A stretch of 64,000 bases of DNA from Palsa-504 sp963844625 (GTDB lineage: Bacteria; Actinomycetota; Actinomycetes; Streptosporangiales; Streptosporangiaceae): the NCBI GenBank assembly GCA_963844625.1, contig CAWJPF010000034.1, positions 124,001 to 188,000 on the forward strand. Reading direction: 5' to 3'. The translations under genes were made by a program, and so were the position numbers. Shown here one piece after another: positions 52,158 through 60,831 of this stretch. The notes under the pieces are model-generated. The model worked only from the letters and a program-made list of their open reading frames with translations, was not told where the DNA came from and made no database searches. How positions within the stretch are numbered: position 1 is the stretch's first letter; the number at the start of each line of letters is the position of its first letter.

Positions 52158-52859
52158 CTACGAGGCATCCTCGGCGCCCTGCTCCGCGGCGATCCGCGCC
52201 AGCTGGACCCGGGAGGTGATGCCGAGCTTCCAGAAGATATGGCGCAAGTGGAACGCGACGGTGTGCGTGCTCAGGAACACCCGGTTCGCCACCTGCCGGT
52301 TGCTGAGCCCCTGGGCCACCAGGTCGGTGACCCGCCGCTCGGTGTCGGTCAGGCTGTCCCAGCCGAAGGCCGGGCGGTCCGCGTGGGCCCAGTGCCGGAG
52401 CCGGGTGCCGGCGGCCCGCAGGCCGGATCGTACCCGGGCCAGGTCGTCGGCGTCGCCGAGCTCTTCGTACAGGGCGTAGGCCTGGCTGAGCAGGGTCGTG
52501 GCCAGGCCCGGATCGCCCCGCCGGGCCCAGGCGTTCCCGGCGTCCTCCAGCGCGCCGGCCCGGGCCCGCGCGGCCGCGTAGCGGCCGGCGGCCCGCTGCA
52601 GGACAGCGGGGTCCTGGTCGATCAGCCCGCGGGCGTGGGCGGCGGCGGCCGCCACATCCGGGTTGCCCGGCGTGGTCGTGGCCAGCCGCTGCGTCTGGCT
52701 GGCCAGCGCGGCCGCCCGGTCCCGGTCGCCGTCGGCGAGCGCGCCGCGTACCAGCAGCACGGCGCATTCCGGGTCAGCCATCCCGCCGCCGAACAACGTC
52801 AGTTGCAGGTGCTTCTCGAGGTCCTGGACGTAGGCGCGGACGTCGACTTCTGGCCGCAT
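52158..52859 (-). CDS. LuxR-family regulator lacking the ATPase (LAL paralogue)
   Basis: A 233-residue protein with a helical N-terminal part (residues 1-150) and a C-terminal LuxR HTH (LTDTERRVTDLVAQGLSNRQVANRVFLSTHTVAFHLRHIFWKL). It matches the end of the 902-residue LAL regulator at 30395 closely (LSTHTVAFHLR versus ISTHTVAFHLR, plus a shared GW(D/A)SLTD lead-in). No Walker motifs, so it is an effector-only derivative. ATG 52859 follows GAGAGGAGG. Confidence 0.85.
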   Translation of the reverse strand: MRPEVDVRAYVQDLEKHLQLTLFGGGMADPECAVLLVRGALADGDRDRAAALASQTQRLATTTPGNPDVAAAAAHARGLIDQDPAVLQRAAGRYAAARARAGALEDAGNAWARRGDPGLATTLLSQAYALYEELGDADDLARVRSGLRAAGTRLRHWAHADRPAFGWDSLTDTERRVTDLVAQGLSNRQVANRVFLSTHTVAFHLRHIFWKLGITSRVQLARIAAEQGAEDAS

Positions 52860-52977
52860 CGGGCCTCCTCTCGTCCCCCTGTCGTCTCTACTGCCAGCTT
52901 TGCCGGGGACCGGGGCCGGGCGCATCGTCCTGCCCGGGCAATTCCGTTAGCCCGGCAGGACAACCAGGGCGCCGAGG

Positions 52978-54628
52978 TTATGACTGGCGCAGCGCCTGCA
53001 GGGTCCGCCACGCGTGCGTGGCGATCTGGAGGTTGAACTGGACGTCGGGCAGGCCGAGATCGTGGCCGGACACCTGGCGGATGCGCCGGAGGCGGTACTT
53101 GAGCGTGTTGCGGTGCACCGACAGCGCCTTGGCCGAGGCGTCGTAGTTGCCGCCGCAGTCGAGGTACTCGCTCAGCGTCAGCACCAGCGGCGTGCCGTGC
53201 TCGGCGTCGTAGTCGATCAGCTGGCCGAGCCACTCGGTCACGAAGCGCTCCATGGCCGACGTGTCGCCCGCCGTGCCCAGGATCTTGTAGATGCCGAGGT
53301 TGTCGAACAGCGTGATCCGCTCGGGACCGCCCGTCGTCTTCTGGATCTGCAGTGCCAGCTCCGCTTCCCGGCAGGAGTCCGGGAACCCGTCCAGCTCCAG
53401 CACGCGGCCGCCCACCCCGATCCGGCACCGCCCGCCGTGCATCTCGGTGACGACCCGCGCCCACAACAGGTCCCAGGACACCTCTGTATCGGCCAGCACG
53501 ACCACATCGTGCAGCCGCGGCGCCAGCAGCGACCCCACCCCCACGGCCCTGGCCGCCCGGCCGACGGCGTGGAAGAACAGGTCGCTGTCGTCGTCGCGGC
53601 GGGCCGCGGCCGGTTCGATCAGGACGACCCGGTGCTCCCGGACCAGGTTGTAGCCGAGGGCCTGGGCCCGGTTCAGCAGCGTGGCCGGGTCCGCGCCGGT
53701 GTCCCCGACGAGGTCGAGCACGAGGTTGGTCCGCATCCGCGTTTCGCCCTGGGCCAGGCTCTGCAGCCGGGCGATCTCTGTCGTGAGCACTGTGGTCGCG
53801 TGCTCGACGGCCACCCGTTCGGTATCGGCCGCCGTCCCGGCCGGGTCGTGCAGGACGAGTACGGCCACCGGGGAGCCGCCGAGCGCGGCCACCGAGATGA
53901 GGCACCCGCCCTCCCTGACCGGGCCCGTGGCGGTCACGGCCCGGTCCAGCAGCCGGGCTCGCCGCACCGGGTCGGCCTTGGGATAGGGATCGGGCCGGGC
54001 CGGTCCGGCCCACGCCAGCATGTTGCCGAAGCGGTCCTCGATGGCCACCGGGCGATCGGTCAGCTCGTAGACCGCCTCGGCGATTCCCGCCTGCCCCTCC
54101 CCGCCGAGCGCCACCTTGGTCAGCCGGTCGTGAATCTCCATGCTGCGCACCAGCGCGAGGTTGGCCAGGCGCAGCTCCTCGGCCTGTTCCCGCTCCCGGC
54201 CGTGCAGTCGCGCGTTCGCCAGGGCCACCCCCGCCTGCTGGGCCAGCACCTGCAGCAGGAACCGCTCGCTCTCCGCGGGCGGGGCCGGGGCCCCGACGAC
54301 CAGGTCAGCCAGGCCCGTGCCGGCTGGACAGCGAGTAGGCCCACGACCACGGCACGTCGGCCAGCGTGACCAGGCCGCCCTCGGCCGCGTTGACGGCGGC
54401 CGGCAGGCTGGCGGCCTTCCGGCCGGGGATCTGGACGTCCTGCCATCGGCCGTCGAGGAAGATGCCCTCCATCGTGCACGACCCCAGGGATTCGACCGCG
54501 TTCGCGGCGTAGTGCAGGATGCTGTCCTGGCTGTCCTGCTGGGTCAGCAGCATCGCGAGCACCAGCATGCTCCGCAGCGCGGAGAGCTGTTCGCGAACCG
54601 GGCCGTCATGATCCGGGGGGCCCGTCAC
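52978..54628 (-). CDS. GAF-PucR/CdaR-type regulator, frameshifted
   Basis: The C-terminal part (52978-54249) holds a PucR/CdaR middle domain and HTH (EYLDCGGNYDASAKALSVHRNTLKYRLRRIRQVSG). The N-terminal GAF-like region (from about GTG 54628: ALRSMLVLAMLLTQQDSQDSILHYAANAVESLG...) is in another frame that stops near 54306. Removing one G from a GGG run near 54310 restores SSRHGLADLVVGAP and joins the two. Either a real mutation or an assembly indel. The start is uncertain. Divergent from UBP copy 1. Confidence 0.75.
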
Positions 54629-54792
54629 TGCCTGCTCCGGGCCATCGGGAAACTGGCCAGGATCGAGATGGTAGACGCAGGCCTCGCCATACGATTTCTC
54701 CTCGCGACGGCACCATGATCCTAACCCCCGGTCCGGGCCCGTGATCCCGTCAGACCTGCCAGCCCGGCCTGCCCCGGCCACCGGCCCGGTCC

Positions 54793-54819
54793 GGAAACTA
54801 CCTGGTCTGCTGATGTGCG
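54793..54819 (+). promoter_or_regulatory. Recurrent bipartite motif before UBP copy 1
   Basis: CTACCTGG, 5 nt (TCTGC), TGATGTGCG, ~55 bp before the ATG. UBP copy 2 has an equivalent site at 62226. Confidence 0.6.
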
Positions 54820-54874
54820 TCCGGCCCTCCCCGCCCAGCATGGGGTGCATGCGTACCACGAGAGGACGGCGAGC

Positions 54875-55144
54875 ATGGCGACGCTGACCGATCCGCACCT
54901 GAGCCTGGTCCGCCCGGTGACGCCGCGGACGCCGGGCGGCTGCGAGGAATGCCTGATCCTGAGGTCCGCATGGGTGCACCTGCGCCAGTGCCTGACCTGC
55001 GGGCACGTGGGCTGCTGCGACTCTTCGCCGCTCCGGCACGCGCGGGCCCACGCCTTCGCCATCGGGCACCCGATCGTCCAGTCGTACGAGCCGGGCGAGG
55101 ACTGGCGCTGGCGCTATGTCGCGCGGACTACTTCGAGAAGATGA
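54875..55144 (+). CDS. UBP-type zinc finger protein, copy 1
   Basis: An 89-residue single ZnF-UBP domain. Zinc ligands are in GCEECLIL, CLTCGHVGCCD and the RHARAHAFAIGH histidines. Nearly identical to copy 2 at 62306 up to DWRW(R/C)YV. The last residues (ARTTSRR) differ because a deletion has joined the gene to the middle of the reductase. The stop overlaps the ATG at 55141 as ATGA. In eukaryotes this domain binds ubiquitin C-termini; its bacterial role is unknown. Confidence 0.85.
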   Translation: MATLTDPHLSLVRPVTPRTPGGCEECLILRSAWVHLRQCLTCGHVGCCDSSPLRHARAHAFAIGHPIVQSYEPGEDWRWRYVARTTSRR

Positions 55145-55710
55145 GCATCTACTACGCGGCGTCGCAGGCCGAGGCGCTGGTGTGCGCCGGGGACCCGGTG
55201 GCCATCGTCGGCGGCGGCAACTCGGCCGGGCAGGCGGCGGTCTTCCTGTCCGCGGACGCCACGCAGGTCACGCTCATCGGCCGCGAAGGCGACCTAAACG
55301 AGCACATGTCCCGCTACCTCGTCGACCGGATCGCGCGGATCCCGAACGTGCAGGTCATGACCAGCACCGAGGTCCGGGAACTGCACGGCGAGGCGGCGCT
55401 GGAGGCCGTTACCGTAACCGACAACCGGACCGGCGCGCGGCGCACCGTCGACGCCCGCGCGCTGTTCGTCTTCATCGGCATGGCCCCGTGCACCGGCTGG
55501 CTCGGCGGGCTGGTCGGCCTCGACGACCACGGATTCGTCCGCACCGGGCCAGGTTCGGACGGAGCCGATCGCTCGCTGCTGGAGACCAGCCAGCCCGGCG
55601 TCTTCGCGGTCGGCGACGTCCGCGTCGGCTCGGCCAAACGAGTCGCCACCGCCGTCGGCGAGGGCGCGATGGCGATCCGGCTCGCCTTCGAACGAACACG
55701 CCCCACCTAG
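55141..55710 (+). CDS. Truncated thioredoxin-reductase-like protein (C-terminal half)
   Basis: A 189-residue protein starting at ATG 55141, equal to the C-terminal part of the cNMP-TrxR fusion at 62562 (MSIYYAASQAEALVCAGDP; VGGGNSAGQAAVFL NAD(P)-binding motif; then GVFAVGDVRVGSAKRVATAVGEG). The first ~366 residues (cNMP domain and FAD half) are missing compared with the second copy. Without the N-terminal FAD motif it is unlikely to be a working reductase, but ATGA coupling to UBP copy 1 could still give translation. Confidence 0.75.
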   Translation: MSIYYAASQAEALVCAGDPVAIVGGGNSAGQAAVFLSADATQVTLIGREGDLNEHMSRYLVDRIARIPNVQVMTSTEVRELHGEAALEAVTVTDNRTGARRTVDARALFVFIGMAPCTGWLGGLVGLDDHGFVRTGPGSDGADRSLLETSQPGVFAVGDVRVGSAKRVATAVGEGAMAIRLAFERTRPT

Positions 55711-55722
55711 GAGGTAACGGCG

Positions 55723-56172
55723 ATGCCCGTGATGGGCTTTACCAAGTTCGAACGCTTCTTCCGCGCCGCCGGCGGCGTCGACGTCGACCGCGACGACATC
55801 AAGCGGTACCTCGATTTCGTCAACGACGCGCTCTATGACCTGCTGCTCATCGGCCAGGCCACGGCGAAGGCGAACGTCCGCGACGTCATCCTGCCCTGGG
55901 ACCTGCCGGTCACCAAGGGGCTGCAGGAAAGCGTGCACGCCTTCGAGCGCCTCGAGGAGGAGATCGAACTGCGCCCCATCCTCGAATCGCTAGCCGCGCG
56001 GCCCCCGCTGGATGCCGCGCTGGCCGACGACACCCAGGCCAGGCTCCCGTTGCTCTTCGGCGGCATCAGCGTCGCCCTGGCCCGGACGTTCAAGCTCATC
56101 GACGCCGAGCTCAAGGCCGTGCACACCCGGGAATGGGAACGTACGTTCGCCCTCTTCCGGCTGCTCATCTGA
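55723..56172 (+). CDS. DUF1931 histone-fold protein
   Basis: A 149-residue protein matching the DUF1931 family (GFTKFERFFRAAGGVDVDRDDIKRY..., LLIGQATAKANVRDVILPWDLPVTKGL). Family members form a doublet of histone folds in one chain. The second fold runs about residues 70-149 (AARPPLDAALADDTQARLPLLFGGISVALARTFKLIDAEL). A role in DNA binding or compaction is plausible but unproven. Starts at ATG 55723 after AGGAGG, 12 bp after the truncated reductase. Confidence 0.82.
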   Translation: MPVMGFTKFERFFRAAGGVDVDRDDIKRYLDFVNDALYDLLLIGQATAKANVRDVILPWDLPVTKGLQESVHAFERLEEEIELRPILESLAARPPLDAALADDTQARLPLLFGGISVALARTFKLIDAELKAVHTREWERTFALFRLLI

Positions 56173-56179
56173 GCGGACA

Positions 56180-56210
56180 GGCCAGGACTACCAGGATGGT
56201 GGATGTGCCC
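56180..56210 (+). promoter_or_regulatory. Recurrent bipartite motif before Hsp20
   Basis: GGCCAGGA, CTACCAGG, 5 nt (ATGGT), GGATGTGCCC, 66 bp before the ATG. Confidence 0.7.
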
Positions 56211-56276
56211 GCCGCTCCTCGCGGGAAGCGTGGTGGGTATTCCGACAGTCACGTTTCCAGTCACAGGAGGAATCCA

Positions 56277-56747
56277 ATGGCAGCGCTCCCGGTCCGCCGC
56301 GGCGGACGGAACACCTCGGTCGTCAACCCTTCCCGCGAGTTCGAGGACATCTACGACCGGATGGGCCAGCTGATGAACTTCGCGTTCGGCCTGACCCCGG
56401 CCGTCCTGGCCGACATGCCCTGGGTCCCGCTCGCGGACCTGTCCGAGACCGACGACGCCTACGTGATCAAGGCGGAACTGCCCGGCGTGAACAAGGACCA
56501 GGTGAACATCCAGCTCCAGGACCGGGAGCTGGTCATCAGCGGCGAGATCCCCGAGCCGGAGGACGGCAACGGCAACGGCAGCCGCCACCACAGCTCGCGC
56601 CGCACCGGCCGGTTCGAGCTGCGGACCTACCTGCCCGGTGACGTCAACGCCGACGCCATCACCGCGCAGCTCTCCGACGGAGTCCTGACCGTGACCGTAC
56701 CGAAGGCCGAGGCGGCCAAGCCGCGCAAGATCGAGATCACCGGCTGA
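56277..56747 (+). CDS. Hsp20/alpha-crystallin small heat shock protein
   Basis: A 156-residue small heat-shock protein. The alpha-crystallin domain spans about residues 47-156: VPLADLSETDDAYVIKAELPGVNKDQVNIQLQ, the G-x-L motif in LSDGVLTVTVPK, and KPRKIEITG at the end. ATP-independent chaperone; mycobacterial HspX is the dominant dormancy protein of this family. The Shine-Dalgarno is CAGGAGG. The motif upstream makes it a key member of the proposed regulon. Confidence 0.93.
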   Translation: MAALPVRRGGRNTSVVNPSREFEDIYDRMGQLMNFAFGLTPAVLADMPWVPLADLSETDDAYVIKAELPGVNKDQVNIQLQDRELVISGEIPEPEDGNGNGSRHHSSRRTGRFELRTYLPGDVNADAITAQLSDGVLTVTVPKAEAAKPRKIEITG

Positions 56748-56798
56748 GCACGGATTCCCGCGCGCTCCCGGATCGGCCCAGGACGCCGGGAGCGCGCG

Positions 56799-56823
56799 GG
56801 GCCAGGCCTGAGCATGTGCGGGT
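56799..56823 (+). promoter_or_regulatory. Weak copy of recurrent motif before small gene/zwf
   Basis: Right box GCATGTGCGG with CCTGA spacer; left box GGGCCAGG is off-consensus. Confidence 0.3.
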
Positions 56824-56835
56824 TAAGAAGCACTG

Positions 56836-57072
56836 ATGGAGACCGAATGGACCGACCCGTGCGGGCCTGACCAGCTACTCCCTGGAGTGGTTCACCAAGG
56901 CCGTGTACCAGGAGGTCGTGCCTGGCCTGCTGCGGCAGGCCGGGGCGCTCGGCGACGAGCAGGCGCAGCAGGCGCTGGCCGACGGGGCGCGGATCTGGTC
57001 GTGCGGACGCTCGACGAGGTGTCCCGCCCGGCTCTGGCCGAGGGCCGGCTGGCCCGGAAGGCGGTGGGCTGA
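56836..57072 (+). pseudogene. Small disrupted gene upstream of zwf
   Basis: One frame reads TSYSLEWFTKAVYQEVVPGL then LRQAGALGDEQAQQALADGA, after which a one-base shift near 56990 continues ADLVVRTLDEVSRPALAEGR to LARKAVG and a stop at 57070-57072. It is helical, with no family recognised. Its stop overlaps the zwf ATG (TGATG), which supports a former coding function. Confidence 0.4.
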
Positions 57073-58469
57073 TGGACGACCACCGCGACGACGCCGCGGA
57101 CGTGCTGGTCATCTTCGGCATCACCGGTGACCTGGCCCGGCGGATGACGTTCCGCGCGCTGTACCGGCTGGAGCGCCGCGGGCTGCTCGATTGCCCGGTC
57201 ATCGGGGTGGCCAGCGACGACATCACCACCGAGCAGCTCGTCAAGCACGCCCGCGAGGCGATCGTGGACTCCGGTCAGGACGTGGACGACGCGGTCTTTG
57301 ACCGGCTCGCCCGCCGGATGTCCTACCTGTCCGGAGACGTCAGCGACGCCGCGCTCTACCGCAGCCTCGCCGTCGGGATCGGCGACCGGCAGCGGCCCGT
57401 GTATTACCTGGAGGTGCCCCCGTCCCTGTTCGGCCCCATCGTGGAGCAGCTCGGCGCGGCGAAGCTCCTGCGCGACGGCCGGGTCGCGGTCGAGAAGCCG
57501 TTCGGCCGCGACCTGGCGTCGGCCCGTGAGCTGAACGCCCGGCTGCACCGGTTGCTGCGGGAGAGCCAGATCCTGCGCGTCGATCACTTCCTCGGCAAGG
57601 AGCCGGTCATCGAGCTGGAGTACCTGCGGTTCGCCAACGTGGCGCTGGCCGAGCTGTGGGACCGCCAGAGCGTGTCCTGCGTGCAGATCACAATGGCCGA
57701 AGATTTCGGCGTCGAGGGCCGCGGCAGGTTCTACAACTCCGTCGGCGCGCTGCGCGATGTGGTCCAGAACCACCTGCTGCAGGTGCTGGCCCTAGTCGCC
57801 ATGGACCCGCCGGTCGGCGCTAGCCCCGGCGACACGCAGGACAAGAAGGCGGAGGTGTTCCGCGCCATGCCGCCCGCCGACCCGCAGCACTGCGTGCGCG
57901 CCCAGTACCAGGGGTACGCTGACGTCCCCGGCGTGGCCCCCGGTTCGGCCACCGAGACCTTCGTGGCGCTGCGGCTGGAGATCGACAACTGGCGCTGGGC
58001 CGACGTCCCGATCTTCCTGCGGGCCGGCAAGGCGCTACCGCACAAGGTCACCGAGGTGCGCCTGCTCCTGCGCCGCACGCCCCGGCTGGCCTTCCTCCCC
58101 GAGCCGACCAGGGCAGAGCCCAACCAGATCGTGCTGCGGATCGACCCGGACCCGGGCCTGCGGCTGCAACTGTCCGCTCTGGCCGGACAGTCCTGGCGCG
58201 CGGTCCACTTGGACACCTCGTTCGCCCGCGAGCTCGGCGAGCCGCCGGAGCCATACGAGGTGCTGCTGCATGCCGCGATGGTCGGCGACCACCGATACTT
58301 TGCCCGGGAGGACAGCGTTGAGGAGACCTGGCGCATCGTGCAGCCGCTGCTCGACCACCCGCCCGACGTCCGCCCCTACCCGCGCGGATCCTGGGGTCCC
58401 GAGGACGCGGAAGCCCTGGTCCGCGGCCACCCACGCTGGCAGCAGCCGTGGCTGCCCACGAAGAGCTGA
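57072..58469 (+). CDS. zwf: Glucose-6-phosphate 1-dehydrogenase
   Basis: A 465-residue enzyme of the oxidative pentose phosphate pathway, NADPH-producing. The N-terminal dinucleotide motif reads VIFGITGDLARR. Substrate-binding and catalytic residues are in RVDHFLGKE (H172). Other family blocks: VEKPFGRDL, YNSVGALRDVVQNHLLQ, RAGKALPHKVTEV and YEVLLHAAMVGD. It fits a redox-stress setting. Confidence 0.95.
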   Translation: MDDHRDDAADVLVIFGITGDLARRMTFRALYRLERRGLLDCPVIGVASDDITTEQLVKHAREAIVDSGQDVDDAVFDRLARRMSYLSGDVSDAALYRSLAVGIGDRQRPVYYLEVPPSLFGPIVEQLGAAKLLRDGRVAVEKPFGRDLASARELNARLHRLLRESQILRVDHFLGKEPVIELEYLRFANVALAELWDRQSVSCVQITMAEDFGVEGRGRFYNSVGALRDVVQNHLLQVLALVAMDPPVGASPGDTQDKKAEVFRAMPPADPQHCVRAQYQGYADVPGVAPGSATETFVALRLEIDNWRWADVPIFLRAGKALPHKVTEVRLLLRRTPRLAFLPEPTRAEPNQIVLRIDPDPGLRLQLSALAGQSWRAVHLDTSFARELGEPPEPYEVLLHAAMVGDHRYFAREDSVEETWRIVQPLLDHPPDVRPYPRGSWGPEDAEALVRGHPRWQQPWLPTKS

Positions 58470-58499
58470 GCTCAACGGACCGCTGAGCCCGCGGACGGC

Positions 58500-59654
58500 T
58501 TACTGCGGGCCGGCGACGGCGTCGATCTGTGTATCCGGCTGGTAGGTGTAGGCCGCCTCGCGTACGGTCTCGCTGGACTCCAGGGCCGCGCCGAGCGCGC
58601 CGCCCAGCGTCGCGATCGAAGTGGCCAGCCAGGCCAGGCTGACCTGGTTGGCCACGCCGGCCGGGTGCCCGAGGACCAGGCCGAGCAGGTTGCCCGGCAC
58701 CAGCAGCAGCGCCGCGGCGAGCATGGCGATGAACAGGGCCAGGTACAACGCGGCCACGCCAAGTCCGACGGTGGCCGCGGTGACGATGTTGAACAAGGCC
58801 ACCTGCTCGCGCGCGGCCGGGTGCGGGCTGCGCTCCCACAGCCCGGTGCTGACCATGATCGTCACGGTGATGGCCGCCACCGAGCCCAGCGCGATGACGA
58901 CCAGGCGCAGCGGCCCCAGATAGTAGGAGAGCCGCCAGATGTCGCTGGTCACCAGCGCGAACACCCCGGCCGCGAAGGCCACCGCCAGCGCGCGCATGAG
59001 CCGCAGCGCCAGCCGCCACGGGCGGTTGGCGCGCAGCATGCCCAGCAGCAGCCAGATGTTGCCGGTGACGACCCGCGCGACGAAACCCACCCCGTGCTCG
59101 CTCCGCTCCGTGCGGGCGCCCAGTTCGCGCATGCGGCGGGTCACGCCCTCGGCCAGCGGGAGCCGTTCGGCCGCGCCCTCGGCCTGCTCCAGGTCGCCGA
59201 GCATGTGCCCGACCAGGCGGACGATCGTCTCGACGGTGCGCTTGCGCACCGAGAACGGGCCGAGCGCGGGCATGGACAGGATTGCGACGCCGTGGGTCGC
59301 GCTGACGTGGGCGATCACCGGGCGCCGCGCGGTCTGCAGTGGGAGGTCGGTCACGCACACCGCCAGGTGCCAGCCGCGCTCGAGGAGCATCCTGCGGCTC
59401 GCCGCGATCAGCTCGCTGAGATCTGTCGGCGGTTGCACCAGCCCGTCGGAGACGAACTCGACCCGCCACCGGACTCCGGGCAGTTGCCTGGCGAGCCGGT
59501 CGGCGATCTCCCCTACCAGGCTCTCGGTCAGCTCCGACGCGGGTCCAGGTGCGGCCAGCAGGCCGATGACCAGCTCCGGCTGCGGTTTGGTGTCAGGAAC
59601 GCTCTCCGCGCCAGGGCCTTCCGACACGATCCCATTTACCGCCACGGAGGCCAT
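58500..59654 (-). CDS. Membrane protein of unknown function (soluble N-domain, five or so helices)
   Basis: A 384-residue protein. Residues ~28-165 look like a soluble alpha/beta domain (ELVIGLLAAPGP...WHLAVCVTDLPLQTARRPV). Residues ~195-360 hold about five hydrophobic helices (RALAVAFAAGVFALVTS, LGPLRLVVIALGSVAAITVTIMVS, LYLALFIAMLAAALLLVPG). No family recognised. Preceded by a motif copy (59671-59700) ~17 bp before the ATG, so probably a regulon member. Convergent with zwf. Confidence 0.75.
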   Translation of the reverse strand: MASVAVNGIVSEGPGAESVPDTKPQPELVIGLLAAPGPASELTESLVGEIADRLARQLPGVRWRVEFVSDGLVQPPTDLSELIAASRRMLLERGWHLAVCVTDLPLQTARRPVIAHVSATHGVAILSMPALGPFSVRKRTVETIVRLVGHMLGDLEQAEGAAERLPLAEGVTRRMRELGARTERSEHGVGFVARVVTGNIWLLLGMLRANRPWRLALRLMRALAVAFAAGVFALVTSDIWRLSYYLGPLRLVVIALGSVAAITVTIMVSTGLWERSPHPAAREQVALFNIVTAATVGLGVAALYLALFIAMLAAALLLVPGNLLGLVLGHPAGVANQVSLAWLATSIATLGGALGAALESSETVREAAYTYQPDTQIDAVAGPQ

Positions 59655-59670
59655 GTTCGCCAGGCGGGCA

Positions 59671-59700
59671 GGCCGCCCACATCACCAGATCGGTTAGCTG
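59671..59700 (-). promoter_or_regulatory. Recurrent bipartite motif before membrane protein
   Basis: Minus strand: CTAACCGA, 5 nt (TCTGG), TGATGTGGGCGGCC. It is very close to the ATG. Confidence 0.65.
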
Positions 59701-60012
59701 GGGGGTCGTCTTATGCCAGAGCCGCGGCGTCCAGGATGACGGAGACCCGGCGCTGGACTACGGAACGGGTTGATCAGGCGAAGTGCCCCTGGAGCGCATC
59801 TAAAGGGTCAGCGTGGTGACCGTGACGCCTAGCGAGAATCCTCTCGGCTTCCCGGTAATGCTCCGGCCTCACTCATTGGTCCTCTTGGCGGCGATAGTCG
59901 GACGTATCACTGACGTACCAAGACCGGCCAGCCGAGTGCTCTCCTTTCTATGCCACAAAATACCGGGATGCGGGCTGGCCGCCTGCCACGGTAGCGTGCG
60001 TCTTATGCCAGG
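59701..60012. repeat. Intergenic with a 13-bp direct repeat
   Basis: CGTCTTATGCCAG occurs at 59707-59719 and 59999-60011, the second just before the adenylate kinase ATG. A 67-codon ORF at 59813 has no recognisable features and was not called. Otherwise only the weak motif at 59952 was found. Confidence 0.4.
59952..59980 (+). promoter_or_regulatory. Weak copy of recurrent motif before adenylate kinase
   Basis: Right box GGATGCGGGC preceded by TACCG; the left box is degenerate (CCACAAAA). Confidence 0.35.
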
Positions 60013-60020
60013 CTGATGAC

Positions 60021-60725
60021 ATGCGCAAATACGTGATCATGGGCGTGCAAGGCAGCGGCAAGGGCACGCAGGCCAAAATGCTGGCGGAAGACCTGGATCT
60101 CGTGCACATCAGCGTGGGTGACATCTTTCGCTGGAACGTGCAGAACCACACCAAGATGGGCGCGCAGGTCCGGCGCATCATGGCCTCGGGAGAGTTGGTC
60201 GGGGACGACCTGGCCGAATCGGTGGTCAGGGACCGGCTAACCCAGCACGACTGGAACTACGGCTTCATCATCGACGGGTTCCCGCGCAACTGGCGGCAGG
60301 CCGAGTTCTTTCTGGAGAGCTACGACATCGACGGCGTGATCGTGCTCGACCTGCCGGACAGCGAAGTTCGCCGCCGGGTGCTCAACCGCAGGCTGTGCGG
60401 CAACTGCGGCATGGACTACAACCTGATCGCCAACAGCCCGGCCGTGCCGGGGCAGTGTGACATGTGCGGGGGAGAGCTGGTCACCCGGGAAGACGACACC
60501 GAGGAGGCGCTGGCGATCCGGCTCCGGGAGTATCACCAGCAGACCGAGTCCGTCCTCGAGATTTTCCGGCGCAAGGAGTACGTCTTCGTCGTGGACGCGC
60601 GGCCCGCGCCCGAGATCGTCCAGGAGCAGATCAGGAAGTGCCTCGGCCTGCCGCCGTACAAGGGCCAGGCCGCGGACAAGGGCGAGGGGCAGCCGGCCGC
60701 CCAGCAGGGATCCGAAGTTGCGTGA
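60021..60725 (+). CDS. adk: Adenylate kinase (nucleoside monophosphate kinase), zinc lid
   Basis: A 234-residue kinase. P-loop GVQGSGKGT (residues 8-16), IIDGFPRN, and a LID domain with four cysteines C126, C129, C146 and C149, consistent with structural zinc. The C-terminus carries ~20 hydrophilic extra residues. It is larger than the housekeeping actinobacterial Adk usually found with secY, so it is probably a second, stress-linked copy. It catalyses ATP + AMP to 2 ADP. Its stop overlaps a prs remnant. Confidence 0.9.
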   Translation: MRKYVIMGVQGSGKGTQAKMLAEDLDLVHISVGDIFRWNVQNHTKMGAQVRRIMASGELVGDDLAESVVRDRLTQHDWNYGFIIDGFPRNWRQAEFFLESYDIDGVIVLDLPDSEVRRRVLNRRLCGNCGMDYNLIANSPAVPGQCDMCGGELVTREDDTEEALAIRLREYHQQTESVLEIFRRKEYVFVVDARPAPEIVQEQIRKCLGLPPYKGQAADKGEGQPAAQQGSEVA

Positions 60726-60831
60726 GATCGCGGTCATCGGCGGCACGGCGCACCCGGCGCTGGCCGCTGAGATCTGCGCGGACCTGGGCGTGCCGCAGCG
60801 TCCGGTGCGCTTTACCCGGTGCACTCCCTGA
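60718..60831 (+). pseudogene. Remnant of a ribose-phosphate pyrophosphokinase (prs) N-terminus
   Basis: 37 codons from TTG 60718 overlapping the adk stop: REIAVIGGTAHPALAAEICA then DLGVPQRPVRFTR. This is typical of the first ~30 residues of PRPP synthetases. It stops after RCTP, where the rest of the gene is missing. The break runs into a BON tail. Confidence 0.6.

Noticed and set aside
59813..60016. 67-codon plus ORF before adk
   Set aside because: No Shine-Dalgarno, no family, and it overlaps the weak motif and repeat; treated as intergenic.
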